Shown here: piece after piece, positions 28,170 to 37,271 of the stretch
Layout: each line of letters starts with the position of its first letter
How positions within the stretch are numbered: the stretch's first letter is position 1
NCBI GenBank assembly: GCA_025128025.1
Contig: JAHLYR010000007.1
Span: forward strand, 62,001 to 126,000
Direction: 5' to 3'
DNA length: 64,000 bases
Source: Synechococcus sp. CS-1330
GTDB taxonomy: Bacteria; Cyanobacteriota; Cyanobacteriia; PCC-6307; Cyanobiaceae
Notes under the pieces: model-generated
What the model was told of the DNA's origin: nothing
Seen by the model: only the letters and a program-made list of their open reading frames with translations
Databases searched by the model: none
Translations under genes and position numbers: made by a program

Positions 28170-30142
28170 GCTGGCGCCAGGCCATGGGCCGCTGGTGGGC
28201 GGAATTCAGCCTGCAGACCAAGCTGCTGGCTGTGGCCACCCTGGTGGTGAGCCTGCTGATGACGGGCATCACCTTTTTGGCCCTCAACGGCATCCAGAGA
28301 GATGCCCAGCTGAGCGATACCCGCTTCGCCCGAGACCTGGGCCTGTTGCTCTCAGCCAACATCACGCCTTTGGTTGCGGAGGGCAACGACCGGGAGCTAG
28401 CGGCGGTAGCAGATCGTTTCTGGCGCTCCAGCCGCAGTCTTCGCTACATCTTTTTCGCCGACCCAGAGGGGGTGATCTACCTAGGCATTCCGATCGGTGC
28501 CAGCTCAGGCAGCAGCGAGCTGCTGCTCAGCCGCCGCCTCGAATTGCCAGCAGACCTACAGAAACGGCCTGACACTCCCCTGATCCGCCAGCACCTAAGC
28601 CCAGGCGGCCAGGTGACCGATGTGTTTGTGCCGATGGTGAGTGACGGCCGCTATCTGGGCGTGCTGGCCCTTGGTATCAATCCAAACGAAACCCTGCTTA
28701 CCAGTGCCGCCCTGACCCGGGAGGTGACAGTGGCGGTGTTCATCTCAATCTGGGTGCTGGTGATTTTGGGGGCTGTTTTCAATGCCCTCACCATCACGCG
28801 CCCAGTGAAAGAGCTGCTGCAGGGGGTGCGCTCGATCGCCGGCGGCAATTTCGAAACCCGGCTTGCCCTGCCAGTGGGCGGGGAATTAGGGGAGCTGCTC
28901 GACGGCTTCAACACCATGGCCTCCCAGCTGGAGGACTACAAGGCTGCAAACATCGAAGAGCTCACCGCCGCCCAGGTGAAGCAGCAGTCCCTGATCGCCA
29001 AGATGGCCGATGGGGCGGTGCTGCTGGATGCCGAGGGCGCAATTGTGCTGGCCAACCCCACCTCCCGTCGCCTGTTCCGCTGGGAGGGCCGCAACCTCGA
29101 GGGCAACGACCTAATTGCCGAGCTGCCGGAACGGCTGGCGATGGAGGTGCAGCCAGCCCTCGACAGCGTGACCTGCCGCGACCGAGACAGCGCCGATGTG
29201 CGTTGCAGTTTTGGCGAACCGATCCGCACCCTGCGCATCGTTTTGCAGTCGGTGAGTGATGCCAGCGGCGAAAGCCTCAAGGGCATCGCCATGACCATCC
29301 AAGACCTAACCCGCGAGGTGGAGCTCAATGCCGCCCAGAGCCGCTTCATCAGCAATGTCTCCCACGAGCTGCGCACGCCGCTGTGCAACATCAAGAGCTA
29401 CGTGGAAACCCTCCACGACCTAGGCGACCAGCTCAGCGAAGAGGAAAAGCGCGAATTTCTGGGGATCGCCAACGCCGAAGCCGACCGGCTTACCAGGCTC
29501 GTCAACGACGTACTCGACCTATCCCGGCTGGAGTCGGAGCGGGAGTGGAACCTAGAGCCGCTGGAGCTGGCCCCAGCCATCGAGCAGATCCTGCGCACCT
29601 ACCGCCTCAATGCCGATGAAAAGGGCGTCTCCCTGGCCTTTGAAGCCGATCCCCAGCTGCCGCGCATCCTGGGCAACTGGGACCTGCTGCTGCAGGTCTT
29701 CGACAACCTGGTGGGCAATGCCCTCAAGTTCACCCCCAAGGGTGGGCGGCTGCAATTACGGGCCTACCCGTGGCCCGATCTCTGCGTGCTTACGCCGGGC
29801 AACGAACCCAGCAGCGACAGCCCCAGCTGCGATCTCACCTCGCCCCTACCCCGGATTCGAATCGAAATCGCCGACAGCGGCTGCGGCATCTCGGATGCAG
29901 ATCAGGAGTGCATTTTTGATCGCTTCTATCGAGTTGAAAACGCAGTCCACACCGAAGCTGGCACCGGCTTGGGCCTATCAATTGTGCGTGGCAACCTCGA
30001 AAAACACGGCACTCAGGTGCGCATGGCCAGTGCCCTAGGGGTGGGCAGCACCTTCTGGTTTGACCTACCTCTAGAAAATTCAGACACGGACGAACTGCGG
30101 TTACTGGCCGAGCGACGCCGCTACGACCAGGCCGAGATTTAA
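28166..30142 (+). CDS. nblS: NblS/Hik33-type sensor histidine kinase
   Basis: A membrane sensor kinase of 658 residues of the NblS/DspA/Hik33 family, which in cyanobacteria controls high-light, nutrient and phycobilisome-degradation responses. Order: TM1 (about 18-40), an extracytoplasmic sensor loop (41-195), TM2 (about 195-217, VTVAVFISIWVLVILGAVF), HAMP (TRPVKELLQGVRSIAGGNFE), a PAS domain (about 280-390), HisKA with the phospho-His near 400 (SNVSHELRTPLCNIKSYVE) and HATPase with GNALKFTPKGG, ADSGCGI and AGTGLGLSIV. It overlaps purD at its start, and its stop lies within a palindrome shared with kaiC. Confidence 0.92.
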   Translation: MSWRQAMGRWWAEFSLQTKLLAVATLVVSLLMTGITFLALNGIQRDAQLSDTRFARDLGLLLSANITPLVAEGNDRELAAVADRFWRSSRSLRYIFFADPEGVIYLGIPIGASSGSSELLLSRRLELPADLQKRPDTPLIRQHLSPGGQVTDVFVPMVSDGRYLGVLALGINPNETLLTSAALTREVTVAVFISIWVLVILGAVFNALTITRPVKELLQGVRSIAGGNFETRLALPVGGELGELLDGFNTMASQLEDYKAANIEELTAAQVKQQSLIAKMADGAVLLDAEGAIVLANPTSRRLFRWEGRNLEGNDLIAELPERLAMEVQPALDSVTCRDRDSADVRCSFGEPIRTLRIVLQSVSDASGESLKGIAMTIQDLTREVELNAAQSRFISNVSHELRTPLCNIKSYVETLHDLGDQLSEEEKREFLGIANAEADRLTRLVNDVLDLSRLESEREWNLEPLELAPAIEQILRTYRLNADEKGVSLAFEADPQLPRILGNWDLLLQVFDNLVGNALKFTPKGGRLQLRAYPWPDLCVLTPGNEPSSDSPSCDLTSPLPRIRIEIADSGCGISDADQECIFDRFYRVENAVHTEAGTGLGLSIVRGNLEKHGTQVRMASALGVGSTFWFDLPLENSDTDELRLLAERRRYDQAEI

Positions 30143-30148
30143 ATCTCG
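30133..30148. repeat. 16-base perfect palindrome over the nblS and kaiC stop codons
   Basis: CGAGATTTAAATCTCG is its own reverse complement, centred between 30140 and 30141. The nblS stop (30140-30142) and the kaiC stop (30141-30139 on the other strand) overlap in its middle, so both proteins end in Glu-Ile read from the same symmetric sequence. No T-run follows on either side, so it is not a standard terminator. Confidence 0.9.
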
Positions 30149-31680
30149 TCGTCGGCGACGCTGCGGGCGATACGGGAGAGTTCGCTGCGCTCGTCGGTGG
30201 TGATTCGGTGGGGCACCCCGGAGATGATGCGCTCGAAGTTGGAAAAGGAATCCTTGATCTCAGGGCCGTTGCTGGTGATCACGAATTCACGGATGCCCTT
30301 GTCGTGCCAGGAGCCGCGCATTTTGAACACGTTCAAGGCACGGGCCATCTCACCGCGGATCTCCACGTATTGGAGCAGCAGGATCGTGTCGGTGATTGTG
30401 GAAATATGGGAGTCGGTGATCGAATGGCTGCCCATGAACTCCTCGGAGGTGTTCGTAAAGAAGCCGGCAATCTCCTCCTGCTTGGCATAACCGGTAACGC
30501 CTATCACAAACTGCCTAAAGGCGTTGTGGCTCACGCCCCGGGCCAGGGCACTTAGGGAATCGATCGCCATACGCGATGGCTTGAACTGGCCTATTTCAGT
30601 TTTGATGATTTGGAGATGATCTTCCAAACCCGTGGACTCGGGATAGGCGCAAATGATTTTGAGCAGACCGTCCTGCTCCATCTGCTCAAAATCAATACCC
30701 CAACTGGTGGCATTGCGTAGCAGCTGGGCGCGGGACTCCTCGTAAGCGAACAGGATTGCTCTCTCCTTGGAGCGGCAAGCATCCTCGACAAATTTGGATA
30801 CCAGCAAAGTTTTACCCGTACCCGTGGCACCGGTGGCCAGGATGATCGAATCCTTGAAGAAGCCTCCGCCGCACATCTCGTCGAGCCTGGGCACGCCAGA
30901 GCTGAGCCGCACATTTGAGGAGCGCTGGGTGAGGCGCATGGCTCCCAGCGGGAAAACACTGATGCCGTGGCTCCCCATCGTGAAAGGAAACTCGCCCTTC
31001 ATGTGGGTGGTGCCGCGCAGCTTAAGAATCTCCGCAGTGCGGCGCCGCCGCTCCCCCTCCAGCACGTTGCGGAGAATCACCACGTTGTCGGAAACAAATT
31101 CTTCAACCCCGTAGCGAGCAATCGGACCGTATTCATCGATCCTTTCGGTGGTCATCACCGTGGTGACACCAATTTCCTTCAACCTGGCAATAAGGCGGAA
31201 AATCTCGCGGCGCACCACGGAAACCGCATCGTATTGTTGAAATACAGCCGTGATCGAATCAATCGCTACCCGACGGGCTTTGTATTTGCGAATCGCATAA
31301 TTAATCCGCTCAATCAAGCCGGATAGATCAAAACTTCCCGCCACATCTTGGCCTTCCGGATCCGGCGAGGCATCAAGAATAAAGAGCTTGTCTTGCTCCA
31401 CCATCTCTTGCAGATCCCAGCCAAAGCTGGCCGCATTACGCAGAATGTCTAGGGGCGACTCTTCAAAGGTTACGAAGATTCCAGGTTCGTTGTACTGACG
31501 AATGCCGTTGTAGAGGAAGTTAAGTGAAAACACCGTCTTACCGGTGCCCGAGGTACCACTGATCAGGGTGGAGCGGCCGATGGGCAAGCCGCCATGGCAC
31601 ACGTCGTCGAAGCCCTCAATCCCAGTCGGGAGCTTCTGCACCTGCATCAAGGGGTTGCTGGTTGGGCTTGGTTCCTGCAT
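30139..31680 (-). CDS. kaiC: Circadian clock ATPase/kinase KaiC
   Basis: KaiC is the autophosphorylating hexamer at the centre of the cyanobacterial oscillator. Both RecA-like halves are intact: the CI loop SGTSGTGKTVFS (from about 41) with glutamates TFEESP, and the CII loop ATGATGTGKTLLVSKF with FAYEESR. The phosphosites lie in ITDSHISTITDTI, Ser427 and Thr428 by my count (S431/T432 in S. elongatus). The C-terminal KaiA-binding tail GVPHRITTDERSELSRIARS is present. Length is 513 residues. It is last in a kaiA-kaiB-kaiC order and converges on nblS. Confidence 0.97.
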   Translation of the reverse strand: MQEPSPTSNPLMQVQKLPTGIEGFDDVCHGGLPIGRSTLISGTSGTGKTVFSLNFLYNGIRQYNEPGIFVTFEESPLDILRNAASFGWDLQEMVEQDKLFILDASPDPEGQDVAGSFDLSGLIERINYAIRKYKARRVAIDSITAVFQQYDAVSVVRREIFRLIARLKEIGVTTVMTTERIDEYGPIARYGVEEFVSDNVVILRNVLEGERRRRTAEILKLRGTTHMKGEFPFTMGSHGISVFPLGAMRLTQRSSNVRLSSGVPRLDEMCGGGFFKDSIILATGATGTGKTLLVSKFVEDACRSKERAILFAYEESRAQLLRNATSWGIDFEQMEQDGLLKIICAYPESTGLEDHLQIIKTEIGQFKPSRMAIDSLSALARGVSHNAFRQFVIGVTGYAKQEEIAGFFTNTSEEFMGSHSITDSHISTITDTILLLQYVEIRGEMARALNVFKMRGSWHDKGIREFVITSNGPEIKDSFSNFERIISGVPHRITTDERSELSRIARSVADDEI

Positions 31681-31708
31681 CGAGGGAAGAGATCTGAAGA
31701 AAAACTAC

Positions 31709-32101
31709 TCAGGGCAGCGGCTCAAGAGAAGGGAGAGGATCTGTAGGAACCGAAACCGACGGATTTGCCATGCCGTCGTCGTCACATAATTCCTCTTCCA
31801 AAACCTCCTCACTGAGCTCTTCGTAGAGCAAATCAAGCCCGATCAGCACCCGCTCCCGATCGGAGAGATCACCGATGATGCGGCGCACTGGTGGCGGCAG
31901 GATCTTGGCCAAGGTGGGGGTGGCGAGAATCTTGTCCTCCTCAGCCAGCTGAGGATTTTTCAACACATCAATCACCTTGAGGGCATATACGCCCCGGAAT
32001 TCCGTTTCCAGGATATTCCGCAGTGTTTTCAATGCACGCATCGAGTTGGGCGTATTGCCCGCCACATAGAGCTTGAGGATGTAGGTCTTGCGTGGAGTCA
32101 T
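31709..32101 (-). CDS. kaiB: Circadian clock protein KaiB with a C-terminal extension
   Basis: KaiB is the fold-switching partner that binds the KaiC CI ring and sequesters KaiA. Residues 1-98 match the family closely ([54 protein letters not shown]). The protein then continues with an acidic and Pro/Ser-rich tail ([20 protein letters not shown]) to residue 130, longer than the approximately 102 residues of S. elongatus. ATG at 32101. Gaps of 19 bases to kaiA and 28 bases to kaiC indicate a single kaiABC transcript. Confidence 0.96.
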   Translation of the reverse strand: MTPRKTYILKLYVAGNTPNSMRALKTLRNILETEFRGVYALKVIDVLKNPQLAEEDKILATPTLAKILPPPVRRIIGDLSDRERVLIGLDLLYEELSEEVLEEELCDDDGMANPSVSVPTDPLPSLEPLP

Positions 32102-32120
32102 GGTTAAGAAACCTCCTGGT

Positions 32121-32981
32121 TCAAGCCATCGTGGGCTGGCGGGACGCCTGGACCGGCAAACCAGTCAAAGGCGCATCGGCTGGAATGGAGCGGCGGTACA
32201 TCTCGCAAAGATGGGCCATAACGTCGAGCAGGGCCAGCCGATAATCCTGGAGGAAATCGTTCTTGTGCCCTTCCAGCTTGAGCTGCTTGGAGAAGCCATC
32301 AATGAGATTCATGTGAATCTCAACAGTTTTAGTAATGGGTAAATCACTGAAAAAAGCCGTATTGACGAAACTTTCCAGAGCCTGGTTTGCCGCCGCCGGA
32401 TCCCGGAAATAACTGAGCAGCAGGTCTCGATAGGTGCGCTCCAGAGAATGGATCAGTTCTTCACGCTCATGCTGGCTCATGTTACGTAGAAATCGGGCTT
32501 GATCACGCTTGTAGAAAACCCCAACAAAGCCGACGCGGCCCTTCAGCCGGTTGGCCAGCTTCCAGCGATCGGGAGTTTCATTGCTCTGGCCAGCAGGGGA
32601 GCTCTCAGAGCCGGCTAGGCCTTCGCGCAAATAGCGGGAGACAGCCGCATCCAAGCTGTAGCTGAGCTGCTCAAGCTGATCGGGGGGCAGGTGCACCTCC
32701 GCTTCATGGAGTTCGATCTGGCCTCCCACGCCACCGATCACCACCGCCGGCATCAGCAGTCCCAAATCCACAAAGGCGCGGCAGTCCTCGGGGCTGAGGG
32801 CCCCCTGCTCCAGCAGCACGGCGTCAAATTCCTCCCGACGCTGCTCAAGCTCCACAAGAGGGTTGCTGGTGGGATCCACCCAGACCATGCGGCAACGCCC
32901 CCCGACCAGCCAGCGGGAGCACGCTTGCTGCAAGCGGGGATCTCTGATCAGAGAAGCAACGATGAGGGCCGGTTCGGGCAT
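32121..32981 (-). CDS. kaiA: Circadian clock protein KaiA
   Basis: KaiA stimulates KaiC autophosphorylation. The 286-residue full-length form has an N-terminal pseudo-receiver domain (about 1-130, [20 protein letters not shown]), a linker (about 131-160) and the C-terminal KaiC-binding helical bundle ([40 protein letters not shown]). Presence of full-length kaiA separates this organism from Prochlorococcus, which lacks it. ATG at 32981; 197 bases separate it from divergent rplU, the likely place for both promoters. Confidence 0.95.
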   Translation of the reverse strand: MPEPALIVASLIRDPRLQQACSRWLVGGRCRMVWVDPTSNPLVELEQRREEFDAVLLEQGALSPEDCRAFVDLGLLMPAVVIGGVGGQIELHEAEVHLPPDQLEQLSYSLDAAVSRYLREGLAGSESSPAGQSNETPDRWKLANRLKGRVGFVGVFYKRDQARFLRNMSQHEREELIHSLERTYRDLLLSYFRDPAAANQALESFVNTAFFSDLPITKTVEIHMNLIDGFSKQLKLEGHKNDFLQDYRLALLDVMAHLCEMYRRSIPADAPLTGLPVQASRQPTMA

Positions 32982-33178
32982 GGACCGCTATGGCAGCGGG
33001 GCAACCCGCGGGAAAGGCCCCTGAATGTTGACGAAAGGAAGGGCCAGACGCGAGGATTATTGTTTGTTTTCCGATTGTGCGCCAGGCCGAATGACGTCGA
33101 GTCACTTTTCGAGCTCTGGGTTTGCTGAAACCCTTGGCTTAAAAGGTCCTCCGTCAGCCTGGCCACGCTCCTGCCGCC

Positions 33179-33583
33179 ATGAGCCCTACCTCCGAATCCG
33201 CAGCCAAGCGCAGCGCCGAACCGGCTGCTCCCCAAGATGCCCCCACCAGTGGCGCCTACGCCATTGTTGAGGCATCAGGCCAACAGTTCTGGCTGCAGCC
33301 GAACCGCTATTACGACCTCGACCGCCTTGGCATCGATGTCGACGGCACCTTGACCATCGACAACGTGTTGTTGATCAACGACGGCAAAACCACGACCCTG
33401 GGCCAGCCGTACGTCAAAGGAGCCAGCGTTGAGCTCAAGGTGATGGCGCATCGCCGCGGCCCCAAGATCATCATTTACAAGATGCGTCCTAAGAAAAAGA
33501 CCAGGCGCAAGAACGGTCACCGTCAGGAGTTGACCCGAGTGATGGTCGAATCAATTTCCCTAGGTGGCAAGGCTCTGGCCTGA
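33179..33583 (+). CDS. rplU: 50S ribosomal protein L21
   Basis: A structural protein of the large ribosomal subunit that binds 23S rRNA. The family core is clear: [40 protein letters not shown] and the basic segment [21 protein letters not shown] non-conserved 20-residue N-terminal extension (Ser/Ala/Pro-rich) precedes the core, so a later start is possible. It is followed after 55 bases by rpmA. Confidence 0.96.
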   Translation: MSPTSESAAKRSAEPAAPQDAPTSGAYAIVEASGQQFWLQPNRYYDLDRLGIDVDGTLTIDNVLLINDGKTTTLGQPYVKGASVELKVMAHRRGPKIIIYKMRPKKKTRRKNGHRQELTRVMVESISLGGKALA

Positions 33584-33638
33584 GTTTTTTACCGCTCCCT
33601 TTTCAATTTCCATATCCACTCGCTGATACCCCTGATCC

Positions 33639-33902
33639 ATGGCCCACAAGAAAGGCACCGGCTCAACCCGCAACGGCCGCGATTCCAACTCCAAGCGCCT
33701 CGGCGTCAAGCGCTACGGCGGTGAAACCGTGAGCGCCGGCTCCATCCTGATCCGCCAGCGAGGCACCTCGGTTCTGCCCGGGGTCAATGTTGGCCGCGGC
33801 TCCGACGACACCCTGTTCGCCCTTGTGGATGGCGTAGTCAACTTCGAAAGCATCAAGCGCGGGCTGCGCAACCGCAAGCGCATCAACGTTGCCATCGGCT
33901 GA
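33639..33902 (+). CDS. rpmA: 50S ribosomal protein L27
   Basis: L27 lies at the peptidyl transferase centre of the large subunit. The N-terminus [20 protein letters not shown] and [18 protein letters not shown] are diagnostic. Its 87 residues are the usual length. It is cotranscribed with rplU and followed by a strong intrinsic terminator. Confidence 0.98.
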   Translation: MAHKKGTGSTRNGRDSNSKRLGVKRYGGETVSAGSILIRQRGTSVLPGVNVGRGSDDTLFALVDGVVNFESIKRGLRNRKRINVAIG

Positions 33903-33932
33903 ATTGGCCCCAGGCCCCTAAAGCGATTCCAT

Positions 33933-33963
33933 AAAGCCGGCGGACTTCCGCCGGCTTTTTAAT
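33933..33963. terminator. Intrinsic terminator after rpmA
   Basis: A near-perfect 12-base stem AAAGCCGGCGGA (33933-33944) with TCCGCCGGCTTT (33947-33958), continuing into a T-run to about 33960. It lies 31 bases after the rpmA stop and before the convergent methyltransferase gene. The flanking A residues on the left mean it could also stop leftward transcription. Confidence 0.92.
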
Positions 33964-33983
33964 GCCCAGCGTTACGGCCCCTT

Positions 33984-34736
33984 TCAAGCCAACCGATAGG
34001 CCCGGGTGGTGATCAGGTAGGGGTGAAACACCTCGAGAAAGCGGCTCTGCAGGGTGCGGAAAAAGGCCTCCACCAGCTCTGGGGCATCGAAGTGAAAGGG
34101 GTACTCGCCCTGAAATCCCTTGAAGAAATACCAGTTGAGTAGGGCGATGCCGGCTGGGGAGAGGCGCTCTGCAAACAGGGCCAGCTGGGCAGCAGGATCG
34201 CTCAGATGCTCCAGCACATCCAGGCAAACGATCGTATCGAAGCGCCCAGGCAGGGCCGGATCAGCCATATCCCGATAGCAGCTCAACTTGGCGCCCAGGC
34301 CGAGCTCGGCAGCGCGTGCCTGCACAAAGGCCCGGTTGTGGGGATTGAGATCCACAAACCACACCCGCTCCACCTCCGGGAGAGCCGCCGCCGCCAGGGC
34401 ATGGCTGCCAATGCCGCCGCCGAAGTCGAGCACCTGGCCGCGGGCAAAGCGCTGCTGCAGCCTCAGGGTGTCGGCGATGTAGTCGGCGCTGCCTAGGTGC
34501 CAGGCCGCCAACTCCAGCAGATGGCCGGTGCCAACAGTGTCTTCATAAAAGCGACCCGCCTGATCTGGATCAAAGGCACCGGGGTGTAGGGCGGCCAGGT
34601 CGTCGGTGCTGCTGGGCAGGCGGCACTCCAGCTCCTCAGGGGAAATCTCGAGAAAGCTGGCCAACTGGGAGCGCAGGGCGAAGCCATCAGCCAAGAACCG
34701 CTCCACCCCCAACTCCAGTTCCCCTGCCGCGCCCAT
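33984..34736 (-). CDS. Class I SAM-dependent methyltransferase
   Basis: A soluble 250-residue protein with the SAM-binding motif I QVLDFGGGIGSHALAAA (near 97), acidic motif II VWFVDLNPHNRAFVQA and motif IV FDTIVCLDVLEHLSDPAAQL. The N-terminal 90 residues are helical and may bind the acceptor. The substrate is not indicated by sequence or neighbours. It converges on rpmA and lies downstream of the queuosine-precursor transporter gene on the same strand. Confidence 0.82.
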   Translation of the reverse strand: MGAAGELELGVERFLADGFALRSQLASFLEISPEELECRLPSSTDDLAALHPGAFDPDQAGRFYEDTVGTGHLLELAAWHLGSADYIADTLRLQQRFARGQVLDFGGGIGSHALAAAALPEVERVWFVDLNPHNRAFVQARAAELGLGAKLSCYRDMADPALPGRFDTIVCLDVLEHLSDPAAQLALFAERLSPAGIALLNWYFFKGFQGEYPFHFDAPELVEAFFRTLQSRFLEVFHPYLITTRAYRLA

Positions 34737-34767
34737 GCCTTGCCTTGCCCATTAGATGGGCGTCAAC

Positions 34768-35496
34768 CTAGGAGCCAGCCCCGATATGGGCCTCTTCCCC
34801 TAGTTCAGCCCCTTCTCCCGGCACCTCTAACCAGCGCCGCAGCCAGGCCACCAGGCCATAGAAGGGCAGGGTGTCAGCCAGGGCTGCCACAAGTTTGAAC
34901 AGGTAGCCACTGGCGATGAAGGAGGCCAGCTGGGGCACCACCGGCTCGCCGGGGCGCAGCGGCAGCACATGGCTGGCGTAGTGACTAATCAGCACCACGG
35001 CGCTGGTGTCCACCAGCTGGCTCACCAAGGTGGAGCCGTTATTGCGCAGCCATAGGGCCTTGCCCCCACTGAAGCGCTTCCAGAAATGGAATAGGCGCAC
35101 GTCGGTGAACTGGGCCGCCAGGTAAGCCACCATCGAGGCGCCAACCGCGCCGAAGGCGAGCCGGCGCACCTCAAAGAAGGTGGCATCGGGCGCGCCTGCC
35201 AGCCCCGGCAGGATGCCGCCAAGCCACAGGATCAGCACAATCCAGCCGTTGAGCAACAGACCCACCCACACCAGCTGGGAGGCCTTCTGCTCGCCCCACA
35301 GCTCACTGATCAGGTCGGTGCAGAGAAAGGTGATCGGATAGGGCAGGGCCCCCACCGCCACCACGATCGGCCAGGAGCCAATCGTGCCTAACTGCAGAAA
35401 GCGGGTGAGGCCAAGGATGTTGAGCATACCCATGGTGCCCAGGAAGATCCCAGCCAGCACCAGAAAGGCCAGGTCGCGGCGCTCCTGCAGGGTCAT
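34768..35496 (-). CDS. Queuosine precursor transporter (YhhQ/VUT family)
   Basis: An integral membrane protein of about 242 residues with roughly six hydrophobic helices. The family pattern is seen in TFLCTDLISELWGEQKASQL and in VRRLAFGAVGASMVAYLAAQ with TDVRLFHFWKR. Members import queuosine precursors such as preQ0/preQ1 in bacteria. ATG at 35496 is chosen; the open frame upstream overlaps the divergent truB gene. queA at 1-722 shows this organism makes or modifies queuosine. Confidence 0.85.
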   Translation of the reverse strand: MTLQERRDLAFLVLAGIFLGTMGMLNILGLTRFLQLGTIGSWPIVVAVGALPYPITFLCTDLISELWGEQKASQLVWVGLLLNGWIVLILWLGGILPGLAGAPDATFFEVRRLAFGAVGASMVAYLAAQFTDVRLFHFWKRFSGGKALWLRNNGSTLVSQLVDTSAVVLISHYASHVLPLRPGEPVVPQLASFIASGYLFKLVAALADTLPFYGLVAWLRRWLEVPGEGAELGEEAHIGAGS

Positions 35497-35538
35497 TGGC
35501 GCTGAACATGGGACGCTGCAAGGGTGACGCTCCGATAC

Positions 35539-36426
35539 ATGGCTGACCAGCCCTGCGGCTTTCTGGTGCTCGACAAGGCGGCAGGGCTCACCTCCCACGC
35601 CTGTGTGGCCCGGGTGCGGCGCGCCTACAGGCTCAAGCGCGTGGGCCATGGCGGCACCCTGGATCCAGCCGTCACTGGGGTGCTGCCAATCGCCCTGGGC
35701 CCCGCCACCCGGCTACTGCCCTACCTAGAGGGGGACAAGACCTATCGGGGCGTGGTGCAACTGGGGCTGCGCACCGTCAGCGACGATCTGGAGGGAGAGG
35801 TGCTGAGCCGCTTTGCGGTGCCCGCTTTAGAGGCAGCGGATCTGGAGGCAGCCCTGGCGAGCTTTCGGGGCAGGATCGACCAGGTGCCGCCCCAGGTTTC
35901 AGCCGTGCACGTGAAGGGGCAGCGGGCCTATGCCCTAGTGCGCCAGGGCGAGCAGGTCGAGCTGGCCCCCCGAGCGGTCACAATCCAGCGACTGGAGCTG
36001 CTCGGCTGGGATGGCGCCACAGAAAGGCTCGAGCTGCTGGTGCGCTGCTCAGCCGGCACCTACATCCGCTCCCTAGCCCGCGACCTAGGCGAGGCGTTGG
36101 GCTGCGGTGGTGCCCTGGCGCAGCTGCGCCGCAGCGAGGCCCTGGGCTTTGGCCTCGAGCAGGCCGTGCCATTGGAGGCCCTCGATCAGGCGCCATTGCC
36201 CGCCCTGCTGAATCCGCTGGCAGCACTTGGGCACCTACCCCAACGGCAGCTGCTCGATGCAGAACTTGAAGGCTGGCGCTGCGGCCGCGCCCTTGACCAT
36301 GGGCTGGCGCTGGAGGCGGGAGAGCCGGTGGCGGTGCTGGGGCCGGATGGCAACCTGGCTGGAATGGCTCGCACCAGTGAAGGCGGCCTCTTGCAGCCCA
36401 GGCTGGTGTTCAACGCAACCGGCTAG
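35539..36426 (+). CDS. truB: tRNA pseudouridine(55) synthase TruB
   Basis: TruB makes pseudouridine 55 in the T-loop of tRNAs. The catalytic Asp near residue 42 lies in [39 protein letters not shown] at the N-terminus and [20 protein letters not shown] are typical. ATG at 35539 is preferred to the GTG 15 bases earlier. The length of 295 residues is usual. The YebC-family gene follows after 28 bases. Confidence 0.96.
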   Translation: MADQPCGFLVLDKAAGLTSHACVARVRRAYRLKRVGHGGTLDPAVTGVLPIALGPATRLLPYLEGDKTYRGVVQLGLRTVSDDLEGEVLSRFAVPALEAADLEAALASFRGRIDQVPPQVSAVHVKGQRAYALVRQGEQVELAPRAVTIQRLELLGWDGATERLELLVRCSAGTYIRSLARDLGEALGCGGALAQLRRSEALGFGLEQAVPLEALDQAPLPALLNPLAALGHLPQRQLLDAELEGWRCGRALDHGLALEAGEPVAVLGPDGNLAGMARTSEGGLLQPRLVFNATG

Positions 36427-36454
36427 CCCCTCGCTCCTCTCCCCCCGCACCCCG

Positions 36455-37240
36455 ATGGCCGGCCACAGCAAGTGGGTCCAGATAAAACGCACCAAGGCCG
36501 TGGTGGATTCCAAGCGCGGCGCCGTGTTCACCCGGCTTGGCAGGGAGATAACGGTGGCGGCCCGAAGTGGGGCCGACCCCGCCGGCAACTTCCAGCTGCG
36601 CACCGCCATCGAGAAGGCCAAAGCCGCCGGGATGCCCAACGCAAACATCGAGCGAGCCATCGCCAAGGGTTCAGGGCAGGGCGGTGGCGCTGGCGAAACC
36701 TTCGAGGCGGTGCGCTACGAGGGCTACGGCCCCGGCGGCGTGGCGGTGCTGGTGGAGGCCTTCACCGACAACCGCAACCGCACTGCCGCCGAGGTGCGCC
36801 TGGCCTTCGGCAAACATGGCGGCAACCTGGGCGAAACGGGCTGTGTGGGCTACCTGTTTGAGCAGCGCTCCGTGGTGCAGCTGGCCGCCGGGGATGGCCA
36901 AGCCATCGATGAAGAAACTCTGCTGGAGGGGTTGCTGGCCCTGGAGGAGCAGGGCGGACCCGCCGCCATCGGCTACACCCCCCTCGAAGAGGGGGGGCTG
37001 GAGGTGTTCGGCACCTTCGCCGACCTAGAGGCCCTGCAGGACGGCCTGCGGCAGCAGGGCTGGGCAGTGGGGGGCTGGGAACACCGCTGGATTCCCCAGA
37101 CCGCCTGCCCCCTAAGCGACGCCAAAACTCTGCGCGCCTGCCTGCGCATGCTTGATGCCCTCGAGGACCTGGAAGATGGGCGCAGCGTCACCAGCAACCT
37201 TGAGGCCGACGAGGGGCTGCTGGCGGCGGTGATGGGCTGA
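36455..37240 (+). CDS. YebC/PmpR-family protein
   Basis: A 261-residue protein of the YebC/PmpR/TACO1 family. Members have been described as transcription regulators and, more recently, as factors helping ribosomes through difficult stretches. The start [20 protein letters not shown] and [20 protein letters not shown] with [20 protein letters not shown] are diagnostic. ATG at 36455 is chosen over a much longer open frame that runs back inside truB. Same strand as truB. Confidence 0.95.
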   Translation: MAGHSKWVQIKRTKAVVDSKRGAVFTRLGREITVAARSGADPAGNFQLRTAIEKAKAAGMPNANIERAIAKGSGQGGGAGETFEAVRYEGYGPGGVAVLVEAFTDNRNRTAAEVRLAFGKHGGNLGETGCVGYLFEQRSVVQLAAGDGQAIDEETLLEGLLALEEQGGPAAIGYTPLEEGGLEVFGTFADLEALQDGLRQQGWAVGGWEHRWIPQTACPLSDAKTLRACLRMLDALEDLEDGRSVTSNLEADEGLLAAVMG

Positions 37241-37271
37241 GAGCAGCGGCGCCAAGCACCTGCCAACCGAC

